From Caulochytrium protostelioides (lineage: Eukaryota; Chytridiomycota; Caulochytriomycetes; Caulochytriales; Caulochytriaceae), in contig ML014254.1 in assembly GCA_003615045.1 (NCBI GenBank), positions 1-48,116 on the forward strand: a stretch of 48,116 bases of DNA, in the 5' to 3' direction. The translations under genes were made by a program, and so were the position numbers. This document shows, in pieces, positions 10,801 to 19,241 of the stretch. The notes under the pieces are model-generated. The model saw only the letters and a list, made by a program, of their open reading frames with translations, did not search any database and was not told the DNA's origin. Position 1 is the first letter of the stretch. Each line of letters begins with the position of its first letter.

Positions 10801-10915
10801 CGAGGCGCGTCGCGTGGGCGAGCCGCCCGCAGATCCGGTCGACCGTCTCGCCGCCAGTCTGGACCTGGCCCTTCTCGCCCTTGAAGGCCGAGTAGCCCTG
10901 GTACAGCAACTCCAT
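7850..10915 (-). CDS. USO1: General vesicular transport factor Uso1/p115
   Basis: Long tethering protein that links ER-derived vesicles to the cis-Golgi before SNARE fusion, acting with Rab1/Ypt1. The start at 10915 gives MELLYQGYSAFKGEKGQ; an in-frame ATG at 10963 adds an Arg-rich stretch that seems not to belong. The head is an armadillo array over roughly residues 20-700, with conserved DRRAAVQALKGLARTYKLEV near residue 40 and VLQLLTTLCQNQPTQLQSAV later. Low-complexity linkers follow. A short coiled coil (LREKDAEIVRLADRLRHLE onward, about residues 880-990) is closed by an Asp/Glu-rich tail, as in p115. At 1021 aa it is near the animal length (about 960) and far shorter than yeast Uso1, so the coiled-coil rod is reduced. 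Confidence 0.9.
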   Translation of the reverse strand: MELLYQGYSAFKGEKGQVQTGGETVDRICGRLAHATRLEDRRAAVQALKGLARTYKLEVGTRGMPAVLKCLREDRMDTALVKAGLETLTVLCTPETPSERAEAAQAHLAERAEQNVGASPGAGVTAPLPPAAEEGPLGTMFCEIFLKDQDHVSLVLELLVDTDFYVRFAVLQLLTTLCQNQPTQLQSAVLTSPLGISRLLDLIDDQREIVRNEGMLLLMTLTEHNAEIQKIIAFENAFERLLAIVTAEGGLNGDMLVQDCLQLTHNLLNHNVSNQTLFRESRGIHQLVQLFTVELQPDFLAPADGGPDRPPRPTTMAIHDLAFPWNDQVARNTVVALRVMGVLLERKNPSAATNRDVMRAARALEPVAALAVGVHVPCTVRTQSFLALRGLVSGHPALQDTLAAMRIAAPPRGDPAAAADSDRGTPPSAAPPRWALAGPPRGVLSLIVRTALLGTRPSKATPAQQTSLRAAAATAFVAFLAKNPEGQAGIVHTLLAPLPDLAPSTPRRASAAGIATAAADDPDDDTADLPSPGHLLLLHLLKWREARKDPLMVWLCAALLGRCIVNNEPLQVKLLEASTTTLVQPAHTVTTTRLADPSTPPASARSGGETATPDLPPPPPATAGSSVHPDTMREADRGAEDESDEDDDEEAMRPSLMNEVMAALVDYHEKSGYLHAHAGAAPGAHHGLRPMVAYLSLLVVWLHQCPRAGHTFLAEASSISFLVEQITRASGLDPLVQGLAAYILAQLTVANLDAHDGLTRRQLKQLISSRIGADLLTARVDRLLEDPRFTRTHPDYVLPSTPSTLDPVALGPLATANRIAAAAAAAATDPAVAFFDEETVALIRSTAPSLMRTATTPDPAGHERAGARPGHDGPSGSGAGHGDTRSGGVSGVGDGITGAAAAELLREKDAEIVRLADRLRHLESQLTGRRAANVPLDVSAAQRIAALEEQLGAKVRQLEAMETEQNDLLVCLAEQELEMQMYRRRLRAYGEVIESDPDDDDDEDDDEDDGDEDDDPRTSFQ

Positions 10916-11818
10916 CGCGGCGGCGCGGCGGCGGCGGAGCGGAGCGCGACGCGACGCGACCAATCAGAAGATGAGATCAGGGCCACTCGATCTGCGGACG
11001 GCCCGCATCGACCAACGGAGGCGGGTGCACCGCACGCGGGCGGCGTTGGGGCGGCGTGGAGGGAGAACCGCTGCGATGCGAAGGGGAGGTATAGCACGCC
11101 CCCCGATCCAAGGTGGCGGCACGAGTGGCCGGGCGTCCGTCAATGGCAGCGTCAATGGGGCACCTGGCAGCGCTGCTCGGCGACCACCGACACTGACGGA
11201 TTACGGCAGGCGTCAGGGATCAGCCGCGTCTGTCACGCAGGCATCCGTCCGGCCGTCGCGCGCGTGCGATGGAAAGGCGCGTGTCGCGCCCGACACGCTG
11301 GCAGGGCCGCGGCGGCGCGCCGACGCGGACACTGACGCGGACGCTGATGTGAATGCTGATGTGGACGCTGATGCCGACGCTGACGCGACAAGAAGGCAGA
11401 CATGGTGGCGGCAATAGCGCCACAGCGGAAGGAGAACGATCGCGCCCACGCCGCGGCAGATGCGTCACGGCACGTGGTGGAGTGTGACCCCCGCGCGGCG
11501 TGGCCGCCGCTCATGGCGCCCGAGGTGCCTGTGGCGGTGGCAGCGGTGGCGGTGGCATTTGCGATGGGGCCGCAGCGACCCCTTTCTTTGTTGATTCGTC
11601 GTCATCCGTCGCAAGACAAAAGGTTTTGGGGCCTTCCGCTGCTGACATGGCCAAGGCCACGCCGAAAGAGCAGGACCCAACAGATGCCGATCCGAGCCAG
11701 GATGGGCATCAGCGACCTCATCAACACATCATTCCCTGAGGGCAAGACGCACATGTTTCATTAAACTAAAAGTATAGGTAAGAGAGGGTCGCATCGGTCG
11801 ATGCATCGCGTGGCGTGC
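10916..11818. other. Intergenic between Uso1 and ornithine aminotransferase
   Basis: Holds the 5' flank of Uso1 and the 3' flank of OAT. A 12-base imperfect tandem repeat lies at 11322-11388. No gene recognised. Confidence 0.5.
11322..11388. repeat. 12-bp tandem repeat, about 5.5 copies
   Basis: The unit is close to GACGCTGATGYS, for example GATGTGGACGCT followed by GATGCCGACGCT. Copies differ by one to three bases. It would encode Asp-Ala repeats, but no plausible gene includes it. Confidence 0.7.
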
Positions 11819-13279
11819 TTAACGCGCAGCATCCGACGCGTCCGAGGCATCGTGGGCGTCGTGGTGGCCGGCAGGCTGCTCCTCGACAATGTCCTCGACC
11901 TTAATGTGGGGCAGCTCGTCCAGAACCTTCTTAATGATGGCGACGCCCTCCATCAGCTCGGCCTCGGTGATCACCAAGGGCGGCGCGAGACGAATAATGT
12001 TCTGGTGCGTGGGCTTAGCCAGCAGCCCGTACTTCTTCATCATCAGGCAGATGTGCCACGCCGTCTTGCCGTAGGCCTTGGCCTCGTCAATGATGATGGC
12101 GTTGAGAAGGCCACGGCCTCGGACGAGCTCGATGGCGGGGCTGTTGATGGCGGTCAGCGCGGCGCGGAACTTCTCGCCGAGGTCGAACGCCTTCTCAGTG
12201 AGGTGCTCGTCCTTCAGGATCTGGAGCGCCTCCATCGCGACGGCACAGCCGATCGGGTTGCCGCCGTAGGTCGAGCCGTGCTCGCCGGGACGGATGACGC
12301 CCATGATGGGCTTGTTGGCCAGCACCGCCGAGACGGGGTACATGCCGCCCGAGAGGGCCTTGCCGAGGATCAGCACGTCGGGCTTGATGCCGGCATACTC
12401 GATCGCAAGCATCTTGCCGGAGCGCGCGAGACCGGTCTGGATTTCGTCCGCGATAAAGAGGACGTTGTGCTTCTTGCACGCCTCGTAGCAGCGGCGGAGG
12501 TAGTCCTCGTCCGGCACAAAGATTCCGGCCTCGCCCTGGATCGGCTCGACGAGGAACGCAGCGACCTTGGGGCCGTGGCGCGCAAGCGCAGCCTCGAGGT
12601 CCTCGGCGTGGTTGTAGCGGATGACCTTGCCGGTCTCGGGGCAGACGGGGCCGACGTTGGGCACGAACGGCCCAAAGTTGGTGGTGGCCTCCGGGTCGGT
12701 CGACATCGAAATGATGCCGATCGTGCGGCCGTGGAAGTTGTTGGCGGCCGAGAAGATGATCGCTTCGTTGGGCGCGACGCCCTTCACCTCGTAGGCCCAC
12801 TTGCGCGCCAGCTTGAGCGCGGTCTCGACGGCCTCGGCGCCCGTGTTCATCGGGAGCACCATGTCGAAGCCAAAGTACTCCGTGATGTACTTGGCATAGC
12901 GGCCGTACACGTCGTTGTAGAACGCACGCGAAGACAGCGCGCACGTCGAGGCCTGGCGCGTCAGCGCCTCCACGAGGCGCGGGTGGCAGTGGCCCTGGTT
13001 CACGGCCGAGTACGCCGACAGGAAGTCCATGTAGCGGCGGCCCTCGGGGTCCCAGACGTGGATGCCCTTCGCCTTCGCAAAGACCACCGGCAGCGGGTGG
13101 TAGTTGTTGGCGCCGTACTTGAACGACTCATCGAGCGTCTGCTGCGACGATCCGGACGCGCTGGCGTGCGCGGCGTCGGGCGTGGCGAGCGGCGCCATGG
13201 CGGGAGCGGCGGCGGCGGCGCCCTTAGTCGAGACGGCGGCGGGGGCGGTCGGCTCAACGTCAGTCGGGGCAGTGAGCAT
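11819..13279 (-). CDS. CAR2: Ornithine aminotransferase (PLP class III)
   Basis: Transfers the delta-amino group of ornithine to 2-oxoglutarate, giving glutamate semialdehyde, in arginine breakdown and proline synthesis. The core begins at [18 protein letters not shown] and shows the family signatures [35 protein letters not shown] and [17 protein letters not shown], whose Lys307 should bind PLP. It ends with a His/Asp-rich tail. The start at 13279 gives 486 aa with an Ala/Pro/Thr-rich leader. An upstream in-frame ATG at 13459 adds 60 Arg/Ser-rich residues resembling a mitochondrial presequence and is the first ATG after a TATA-like element, so a mitochondrial form is possible. OAT is cytosolic in yeasts and mitochondrial in animals. 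Confidence 0.93.
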   Translation of the reverse strand: MLTAPTDVEPTAPAAVSTKGAAAAAPAMAPLATPDAAHASASGSSQQTLDESFKYGANNYHPLPVVFAKAKGIHVWDPEGRRYMDFLSAYSAVNQGHCHPRLVEALTRQASTCALSSRAFYNDVYGRYAKYITEYFGFDMVLPMNTGAEAVETALKLARKWAYEVKGVAPNEAIIFSAANNFHGRTIGIISMSTDPEATTNFGPFVPNVGPVCPETGKVIRYNHAEDLEAALARHGPKVAAFLVEPIQGEAGIFVPDEDYLRRCYEACKKHNVLFIADEIQTGLARSGKMLAIEYAGIKPDVLILGKALSGGMYPVSAVLANKPIMGVIRPGEHGSTYGGNPIGCAVAMEALQILKDEHLTEKAFDLGEKFRAALTAINSPAIELVRGRGLLNAIIIDEAKAYGKTAWHICLMMKKYGLLAKPTHQNIIRLAPPLVITEAELMEGVAIIKKVLDELPHIKVEDIVEEQPAGHHDAHDASDASDAAR

Positions 13280-13535
13280 GGTGGCGGAGGAACGCGGCAA
13301 GCAGGGAAGCAAGAGAAGCGCGATAGTCGAACGGCTTCGAGAGTATGAAATTAAATGCAAGGAGCGAGACGACGATGAGGCGATAGGGACGATGCGACCA
13401 TGAGAAAAACACGCGTGGACGGGTTTCAGGATGGCACGCGAGACCGGATCGGCTCTCATCCGACCCCACTCAGCCCCGCGACGTGCGAGTGAGACGATTC
13501 TGGCGCCGCCTGATGCGGTATGCGGCATCCGCCCG

Positions 13536-13544
13536 CTATTTATC
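13536..13544 (-). promoter_or_regulatory. TATA-like element upstream of OAT
   Basis: The minus strand reads GATAAATAG, an isolated AT-rich word in GC-rich DNA, 77 bases upstream of the ATG at 13459 and 257 upstream of the one at 13279. This spacing places the first ATG of the transcript at 13459. Confidence 0.35.
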
Positions 13545-13615
13545 TCCGGCTGCCGGGCCCGACGAGGCGTTTCCTGAGAGTCACCTAGCCGACTAGCCGC
13601 GCCGCCTCCTTCGTC

Positions 13616-13680
13616 GAGGTGGCGGCGGCGACGGCGACGGCCGTGGCGGCGGCGACGGCCGTGGCGGCGGCGTCCGCGGC
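13616..13680. repeat. GC-only 18-bp tandem repeat
   Basis: The unit GACGGCCGTGGCGGCGGC occurs twice in tandem with degenerate flanking copies. No function is evident. Confidence 0.6.
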
Positions 13681-14465
13681 GGCCACGGGCGCACCCGCCA
13701 CAGCCGCGGCCTGCCTTCCGGCCCTCCCGCCGCCCACTTTTTTCCGGGTGAGCCGAAGACCCTAGCGGCGGGGTGCACCCACGGGCGTCGCCGCCGCCGC
13801 CACGGACGCCAGGGTGGCGACCGCGGCGCCGAGACCCGTGGCGGAGTCGATGCGCTTCCGTCACGCCGCGCACGCTCCATGGGCTCCTCGCGGCATCCGC
13901 CGCCGTCTGCATGGTCAGGGTCGCCTCGGGCCCTGCAGAAAAATTAGAGAAATATCTACTGAAAAAGAACCAAGAGTGTTTCCTGGAGCCGGCAGATGCC
14001 ACTTTGGCGAATTTCTGGGCCATGCGCGTCGTCAGTATGAAAGCGCCACGGTCGACGGCCACGACGGCGCTTGCAGGATCGGCGGGCGTGCCCATGGACA
14101 TCGCTCGACATGCCTCCGTAGCGTGCGACCGTCGCGTGGTCAAGCCAGCCCGCCCAGCAGGGGTTCACCTGTGGCGTTTCACCGTTGCGTTTGAAGGGGA
14201 CCGTCCGGCGGAAGCATGGACCTTCCACTTCTTGGGAGCCCCCGCTTCGGGACTCCATCCGCAAGGCCACTTTTTCCGTTTGGCCCTTCCGCACCACAAC
14301 CCGCAGCCAGTCTCATCACGGGTCTGACACGCTCACCGACATATACCCGTTGTCACTCAGTCTCGTCTCGTCTCGGGTGGTATCGGCCACCTCCCTGCCT
14401 CACTGGAGACAGGTACACTTGCTACGATGTCTCGTGATTATTCTGTTGGTCGTCGCCGTCGCCGA

Positions 14466-17400
14466 CTATGAAAAAACACAGTAGGTGCGCAGCAGCGCTT
14501 CGGCGACCATCGAGTTGTCCGAGGCCATGTAGATGATATGCAGGTTGTACGCGGCGTCGCGATGCAGCGAGCGCGGATGCGCCTGCGGCTGGACCCACCC
14601 GGCGCGGTCCGCGAGCGCTAGTACGTGCTCATACAGCGGAACCGCCACGTGGAACAGACTCAGGTGGTGGAACGCCCGCGCCATGTTGTATGATGCCAGC
14701 TGGTGGCCGGCATAGAGATCGTCCCGCCGGCGGTGCCATTGTACCCACGCGTCCTGCATCGCCTCGTACTCGGCCATCTTGTGTGCCGCCGCTGATGACG
14801 CGGCATCGTCCGGAGGAGGGGACGTCGAGGTCGCGGCGCCGCCGCCATTGCCATCGCCATCGCCATCGCCATCGCCGCTGGCGGGGTGCGGCGGCGGCGG
14901 CGGCGAGGTGGGCCGCGGCGGCGGACGCGCAGGACGCGGGCCTAGGCGGGGAAACTCCCAGAACCCGCGGACCTGTCCCGTCATGAGGTGCTGGTAGCGG
15001 TGGAAATGCGCAAAGGCGTACATGATAGACTGGTGGCGGTTAGCCGCCTTGCGCTGCATACTGCGGTGCAGGTGGCAGACGGCGAGGGTGAGCGAGACGG
15101 CGGCATCGTTGGGGCACAGGTGGTACGCCATGATGAGAAACGGCAGCGCGACGTTGTAGCTCTGGCTCTTGAGAAAGATCGAGCCAAAGATGAACAGAAT
15201 CCCGATGTACTCGGCCTCGATGATGGAGGGTTTGAGCGCGTGACCGGTGCCCCATCGCTCATGCAACGGGCCGCGCAGGGTAATCAGACGGACTACATCG
15301 TCCTCGATATCCTGGATTTGACGCTTGAAGAAGCGGCGGTGCGATTCCGTATTGAACTGCTGGCACGCCCCGAGCGGACCTTGCATCAGGGCCCCAAAGA
15401 GCTGCAGCGAGTACTTACCATACTTGCGGTACAGCATGAAGGTGCGGAGCTTATCGGACATGTCCGCCCACTCGCCGCAGCATACGGAAAGCGCGAGCCG
15501 GTGGAAACGGAACGAGAAATGATACTCGGGGGTCAAGTGCTTGGTGAACAAGGCCGAGGAGCCCATTTCTTGCCAGACGTGTGCCGCTTCGTCGTACCGG
15601 CCGTCGAGGGCGCAGACGTACGCATGCGTCATGAGGAACGCATACCACTGCGCGCGCATGAGGCCCGACGGCAGCGACTCGTCGTCGAACGAGGCCGGGT
15701 CCTCCACGTCCGTGCCCATGCGCTGCTCCTCCGTCAGCGGGCCGCACGCGTTGCCGAACGGCGTCCACTTGAACGTCGCGGCATCGCGGCGGAGCCGCTC
15801 CGAAATGCGAGGAGAGAGCCGGATCGCATGGAACAGATCCACCAGCGACTTCGCCTGCATGCGCAGCGTGCCGCGGACAACCGAGTTGGTCTCGAGCACG
15901 GCACGGTCGGCAGCCCAGGCTTGCATGTAGCGCCGGTACGCGCGCTGGGTCTGCCGCCGCGCGGCGGCCAGCTGGGCCTGGCGCACGACCTCGTCGCGCG
16001 CGTGGGCCGTCGCAGCGGGCGCCGTGAGGCCGATCCGGCGATGCGACTCGATGAGCTGCGACGCCATCCCGAGCCCGAGATTGGAGGTGCGCAGCGCCTC
16101 GAGGCGGTTACGCCGCCACGCGGACCGCGCGCGGCTCGCGGCGACCGAGTGGACCGGCGCGCCCCGCACCGTCGCGACGCTGCCCGCGGCGCCGACCTGG
16201 CCGCCAATGGTCGCGCGGTCGGTGCCGCCGTCAGAGCCGCCGTCGTCGCCGTCCGAGTGGCTGCGGCCGCCATCGACGCCACCCTCGCCGCCGGACCCGG
16301 CCTCGCCTTCGAGATCGGAAGGCACTTCGGGGGTATGCATCTCGACTTCCGCCAGGTACATGGCTTCCTCGGCGAGCTGCGCCTGGCGCGTGGCTTGGCT
16401 TTGCTGCTCCTGTGCCGCGGTGAGCACGCTGACATGGTTCATGGTCTGCGCGGCGCGCGCGTCGTCGCCAGCGCCCTGGTACGCGCTCGCGAGCTGCAGC
16501 CAGAGCCCGACATCCTTGTCGCTGAATGCAAGAATCTTTTCAATGAGCTTGATGGCGGTGGCGTTGTTGCCAAGCTTGATGTGGCACTCGGCCATGCGCG
16601 ACGCGAGCAGCCGCGTGCTCTCGTCGCCATTCACCAGGATGCGGTCCGCAATGTTGGCCAGCATCTCCATGAAACCGAGCGCCTTTTGGTGGTAGTTGCC
16701 GCTCAAATAGGCTTCGGCGACTTCCAGCGCCATCTTGACCTTGAGCTCCATATCGTCTGGGGTATCGGTGATGGCGTCGGTCGCATAGTCCTCATAGAGA
16801 CTGACGAGGCGCAGCAGATAGGCTTCGCCCGAAGGCAGGTCGTGCTGATGGATGCGGCAGATGCCCAATCGGATTGCGAGCATGTCAGGGAGCTCGGGGT
16901 CGCTCGGGTCCACATGCGATTTGTCGGTATACCGCATAAACCCCTTGAGGATCACGGATTCGGCGTCCGTGTACCGGTGCTGCTCCATATACAGATCCGA
17001 GAGGAACTCGAGGTCGTCCAAGTCGAGGCGCCAGCGCGCTCGACGCGCTTCCACCGTATCGGTGGCCGGTGTGGCGACGGCCGTAGAGTCGCCCGGACCC
17101 GGACCAGTGCTCGTGCTCGTGGCCTGGGGCTGGAGCTTGGGGCTCGCGAGCGGATCGTTTTCCCCGTCGCCCCAGATATCATCATCTTCTGCAAACGGGT
17201 CGTCATCTTCGCCGGTCTGCTCGTACCTGGCGAGCACCGCGAGGTAGTCGCCGCTGAACGGGTTGCGACCACGACGGTCGAGTGGCAGCGTCATGGGGCC
17301 CTGGTCGTCCGCAGCCATCACGGGCTGCATCACCTCGATCGCGAGATCGAACCGTTCCAGCCGCAGATAAACTTTCACGAGCTCCAGCGCGACGATCACA

Positions 17401-19241
17401 TTGTCCGGCATGACCTGCAGAATCGTCTGCAGATGCGCGATCCGGCGATGGGTAGAGGTGGCGATGTCCGCCGTGATCTGGGACGCATCCGCCAACCGCA
17501 GATTCGAGGACCACTTGGTGAGCCGCGGAATCAGCGTCGCAATGCCCCAGTGCGCCCGTAGATCCTGCTTCGCGGTCACGCGAGTGGCACGCATCGCGCG
17601 CTTGTAGCAGTACATGGCCTGCTCGAACTGACCGGTACTCTGCGATCGGATGCCCAGGTCGCGCCATCGCGAGGCCTCGTGGGGGCGCAGGTGTGCCGCC
17701 ATGAGCAAGGCTGCAATCGCGCGGTCCGGCAGGCCGAGGTCGTCATAGACGGCGCCCAGCGTGATCCAGGGCTCGACTGCTTGCGGCGCGCGGCGCAGGA
17801 CTTCACTCAGCGCCGTGCGGGCTTTGATGTAGTTGCCCGAGGCATACGCCATGGTCGCCTCGCCCATAAGCTCAGTGGCGTCGGCGGGCACATCGTGCAT
17901 CGTGCCGCGCTTCTTGCCGGGCCGCCGGCGCTTCACAATTTTGCCGTCCTTGTCGCGACGCAGCCGCGCCGTCGTCGACCCGCGCCGGCCGTCGGCATCC
18001 AGCGTGTCGTACCCCTGCGACGCCATGATATCATCGATTTCGTCGACGGCTTCCTGGTCGGAATCCAGGATCCCGATCAGCCCCGTTCCAATGCCCATGT
18101 CTTTGGAGAGATTTTGAACGCTCGACGCAATGGCTTTCGGCAGATGGCTCGTACCCAGGGGGTCAAAGCGGTAGTAAGCCGCGTCATCGTCGTCGTCGTC
18201 GTCATGATCGTCCGACCGCGTCGGCTCGCGGATACGGACGCGCGGGGCGGCGCGGGGCGGCGCATCCGACTCGCTGTCCATGGCATCTTCGTCGTCATCG
18301 TCATCTTCGCCGGCGCCAGCGCCAGGACCGCGAAGCAGGACTTCTGACTCGTCGCTGGAGGGCGCATACACACTGATATCGGACTCGCTGTCGCCTTGGG
18401 TCATACGGCGTCGCGACGCGGCGCGAGCCGTCATGCGGCTCATGTAAACCTGTCGCTCGGCCTCGTCGTCGTCCTCAAAGGCCTCGCTCTCGTCGCTGCC
18501 GTCCAGCTCATCACGGTCATCGTCGTCGTCATCGTCGTCGTCATCGTCATCGTCGCTTGCGCCGTCATCTTGGCTGGGATTATTATCGCGGTCGGCAGGC
18601 TGGTTGCGGCTTCCGGACGGGTGTTGTGCCGTGCGAAACGCCGAGTCCTCGCTCATGTTATCGGTGGTGCGGTTTTGCTGAACCTCAGGCGTCGGGGATG
18701 CGGTCGCACTCGCCGGCGATCCGGTCGTGGGGGTTGGCTCGGACGGGCCGTCGACGGGCCCGGGCGTCGTGGCACGGCTGGAGGTGATCTCTTCCACTGT
18801 CGGCGCGATTGATACTTCCCGGAGCCGCTGCAGCACTTGCTCGCCGAGCAACTGCATCGGATCGAGCCGTGCAGCGGCAACGGCGTCCGTGTGCGGCAGC
18901 GGCGGCGTCTGCCGCGTCATCACGTCCGGCGGCTCGGCCTTGATCCACACGAGCGACCCGGCAGTGGGCGACGTGGCCACCGTCGAGAGGACGGGCGTGC
19001 CTGCGCCCGACGCGTCGGCGCGCGGCGGCGTGAACGGCGGCCGCATGTCGCCGTGGCTCGGCTCGGGGCCGTCGAGCGAGGAAAACTCCGACGGCGTCGC
19101 CGAGATGTCGACCGAGTCGCGCTCCGTCTTGACGAGCCTCTCGGCGTCCAAACCGGCCGCGTCGCTCAGCAGTGAGGAGGACGACGAAGCGGCGGCTAGC
19201 ATCTGCGCCGCGGAAGGATCTGGTTCGGACGGGGAAGACAT
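14466..19241 (-). CDS. TFC4: TFIIIC tau131 subunit (GTF3C3/Tfc4), TPR protein
   Basis: Subunit of the RNA polymerase III factor TFIIIC that recruits TFIIIB to tRNA and 5S genes. The start at 19241 gives MSSPSEPDPSAAQML. The first 480 residues are disordered and acidic, with long Asp runs (coded near 18180-18310 and 18490-18560). After the basic linker KRRRPGKKRGTMHDVP comes the conserved entry to the TPR array, LMGEATMAYASGNYIKAR, then LGAVYDDLGLPDRAIAALL and further TPRs. A second TPR block near the C-terminus includes ILFIFGSIFLKSQSYNVALP and ends in NLHIIYMASDNSMVAEALLR just before the stop. At 1591 aa it exceeds yeast Tfc4 (1025) through the acidic N-terminus and linkers with Gly/Ser or Pro-rich runs. 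No intron. Confidence 0.9.
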   Translation of the reverse strand: MSSPSEPDPSAAQMLAAASSSSSLLSDAAGLDAERLVKTERDSVDISATPSEFSSLDGPEPSHGDMRPPFTPPRADASGAGTPVLSTVATSPTAGSLVWIKAEPPDVMTRQTPPLPHTDAVAAARLDPMQLLGEQVLQRLREVSIAPTVEEITSSRATTPGPVDGPSEPTPTTGSPASATASPTPEVQQNRTTDNMSEDSAFRTAQHPSGSRNQPADRDNNPSQDDGASDDDDDDDDDDDDDRDELDGSDESEAFEDDDEAERQVYMSRMTARAASRRRMTQGDSESDISVYAPSSDESEVLLRGPGAGAGEDDDDDEDAMDSESDAPPRAAPRVRIREPTRSDDHDDDDDDDAAYYRFDPLGTSHLPKAIASSVQNLSKDMGIGTGLIGILDSDQEAVDEIDDIMASQGYDTLDADGRRGSTTARLRRDKDGKIVKRRRPGKKRGTMHDVPADATELMGEATMAYASGNYIKARTALSEVLRRAPQAVEPWITLGAVYDDLGLPDRAIAALLMAAHLRPHEASRWRDLGIRSQSTGQFEQAMYCYKRAMRATRVTAKQDLRAHWGIATLIPRLTKWSSNLRLADASQITADIATSTHRRIAHLQTILQVMPDNVIVALELVKVYLRLERFDLAIEVMQPVMAADDQGPMTLPLDRRGRNPFSGDYLAVLARYEQTGEDDDPFAEDDDIWGDGENDPLASPKLQPQATSTSTGPGPGDSTAVATPATDTVEARRARWRLDLDDLEFLSDLYMEQHRYTDAESVILKGFMRYTDKSHVDPSDPELPDMLAIRLGICRIHQHDLPSGEAYLLRLVSLYEDYATDAITDTPDDMELKVKMALEVAEAYLSGNYHQKALGFMEMLANIADRILVNGDESTRLLASRMAECHIKLGNNATAIKLIEKILAFSDKDVGLWLQLASAYQGAGDDARAAQTMNHVSVLTAAQEQQSQATRQAQLAEEAMYLAEVEMHTPEVPSDLEGEAGSGGEGGVDGGRSHSDGDDGGSDGGTDRATIGGQVGAAGSVATVRGAPVHSVAASRARSAWRRNRLEALRTSNLGLGMASQLIESHRRIGLTAPAATAHARDEVVRQAQLAAARRQTQRAYRRYMQAWAADRAVLETNSVVRGTLRMQAKSLVDLFHAIRLSPRISERLRRDAATFKWTPFGNACGPLTEEQRMGTDVEDPASFDDESLPSGLMRAQWYAFLMTHAYVCALDGRYDEAAHVWQEMGSSALFTKHLTPEYHFSFRFHRLALSVCCGEWADMSDKLRTFMLYRKYGKYSLQLFGALMQGPLGACQQFNTESHRRFFKRQIQDIEDDVVRLITLRGPLHERWGTGHALKPSIIEAEYIGILFIFGSIFLKSQSYNVALPFLIMAYHLCPNDAAVSLTLAVCHLHRSMQRKAANRHQSIMYAFAHFHRYQHLMTGQVRGFWEFPRLGPRPARPPPRPTSPPPPPHPASGDGDGDGDGNGGGAATSTSPPPDDAASSAAAHKMAEYEAMQDAWVQWHRRRDDLYAGHQLASYNMARAFHHLSLFHVAVPLYEHVLALADRAGWVQPQAHPRSLHRDAAYNLHIIYMASDNSMVAEALLRTYCVFS

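Larger units (their letters stand above)
13280..14465. other. Intergenic, 1.2 kb: OAT promoter side and TFIIIC 3' side
   Basis: The OAT frame stays open upstream to 14143, but beyond about 13460 the translation is Arg/Gly-rich low complexity and not credible as protein. A GC-only 18-base tandem repeat occupies 13616-13680. A TATA-like GATAAATAG (minus strand) is at 13536-13544. Confidence 0.5.

Noticed and set aside
11801-13348. 515-codon plus-strand frame opposite OAT
   Set aside because: Antisense shadow of OAT, rich in Arg, Val and Asp.
13460-14143. Upstream extension of the OAT frame to 774 residues
   Set aside because: Beyond about 13460 the translation is Arg/Gly-rich repeat sequence with no domain; the frame stays open because GC-rich DNA has few stops.
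14988-17561. 857-codon plus-strand frame opposite TFIIIC
   Set aside because: Mirror of the TFIIIC reading frame; composition is that of a complemented coding frame.
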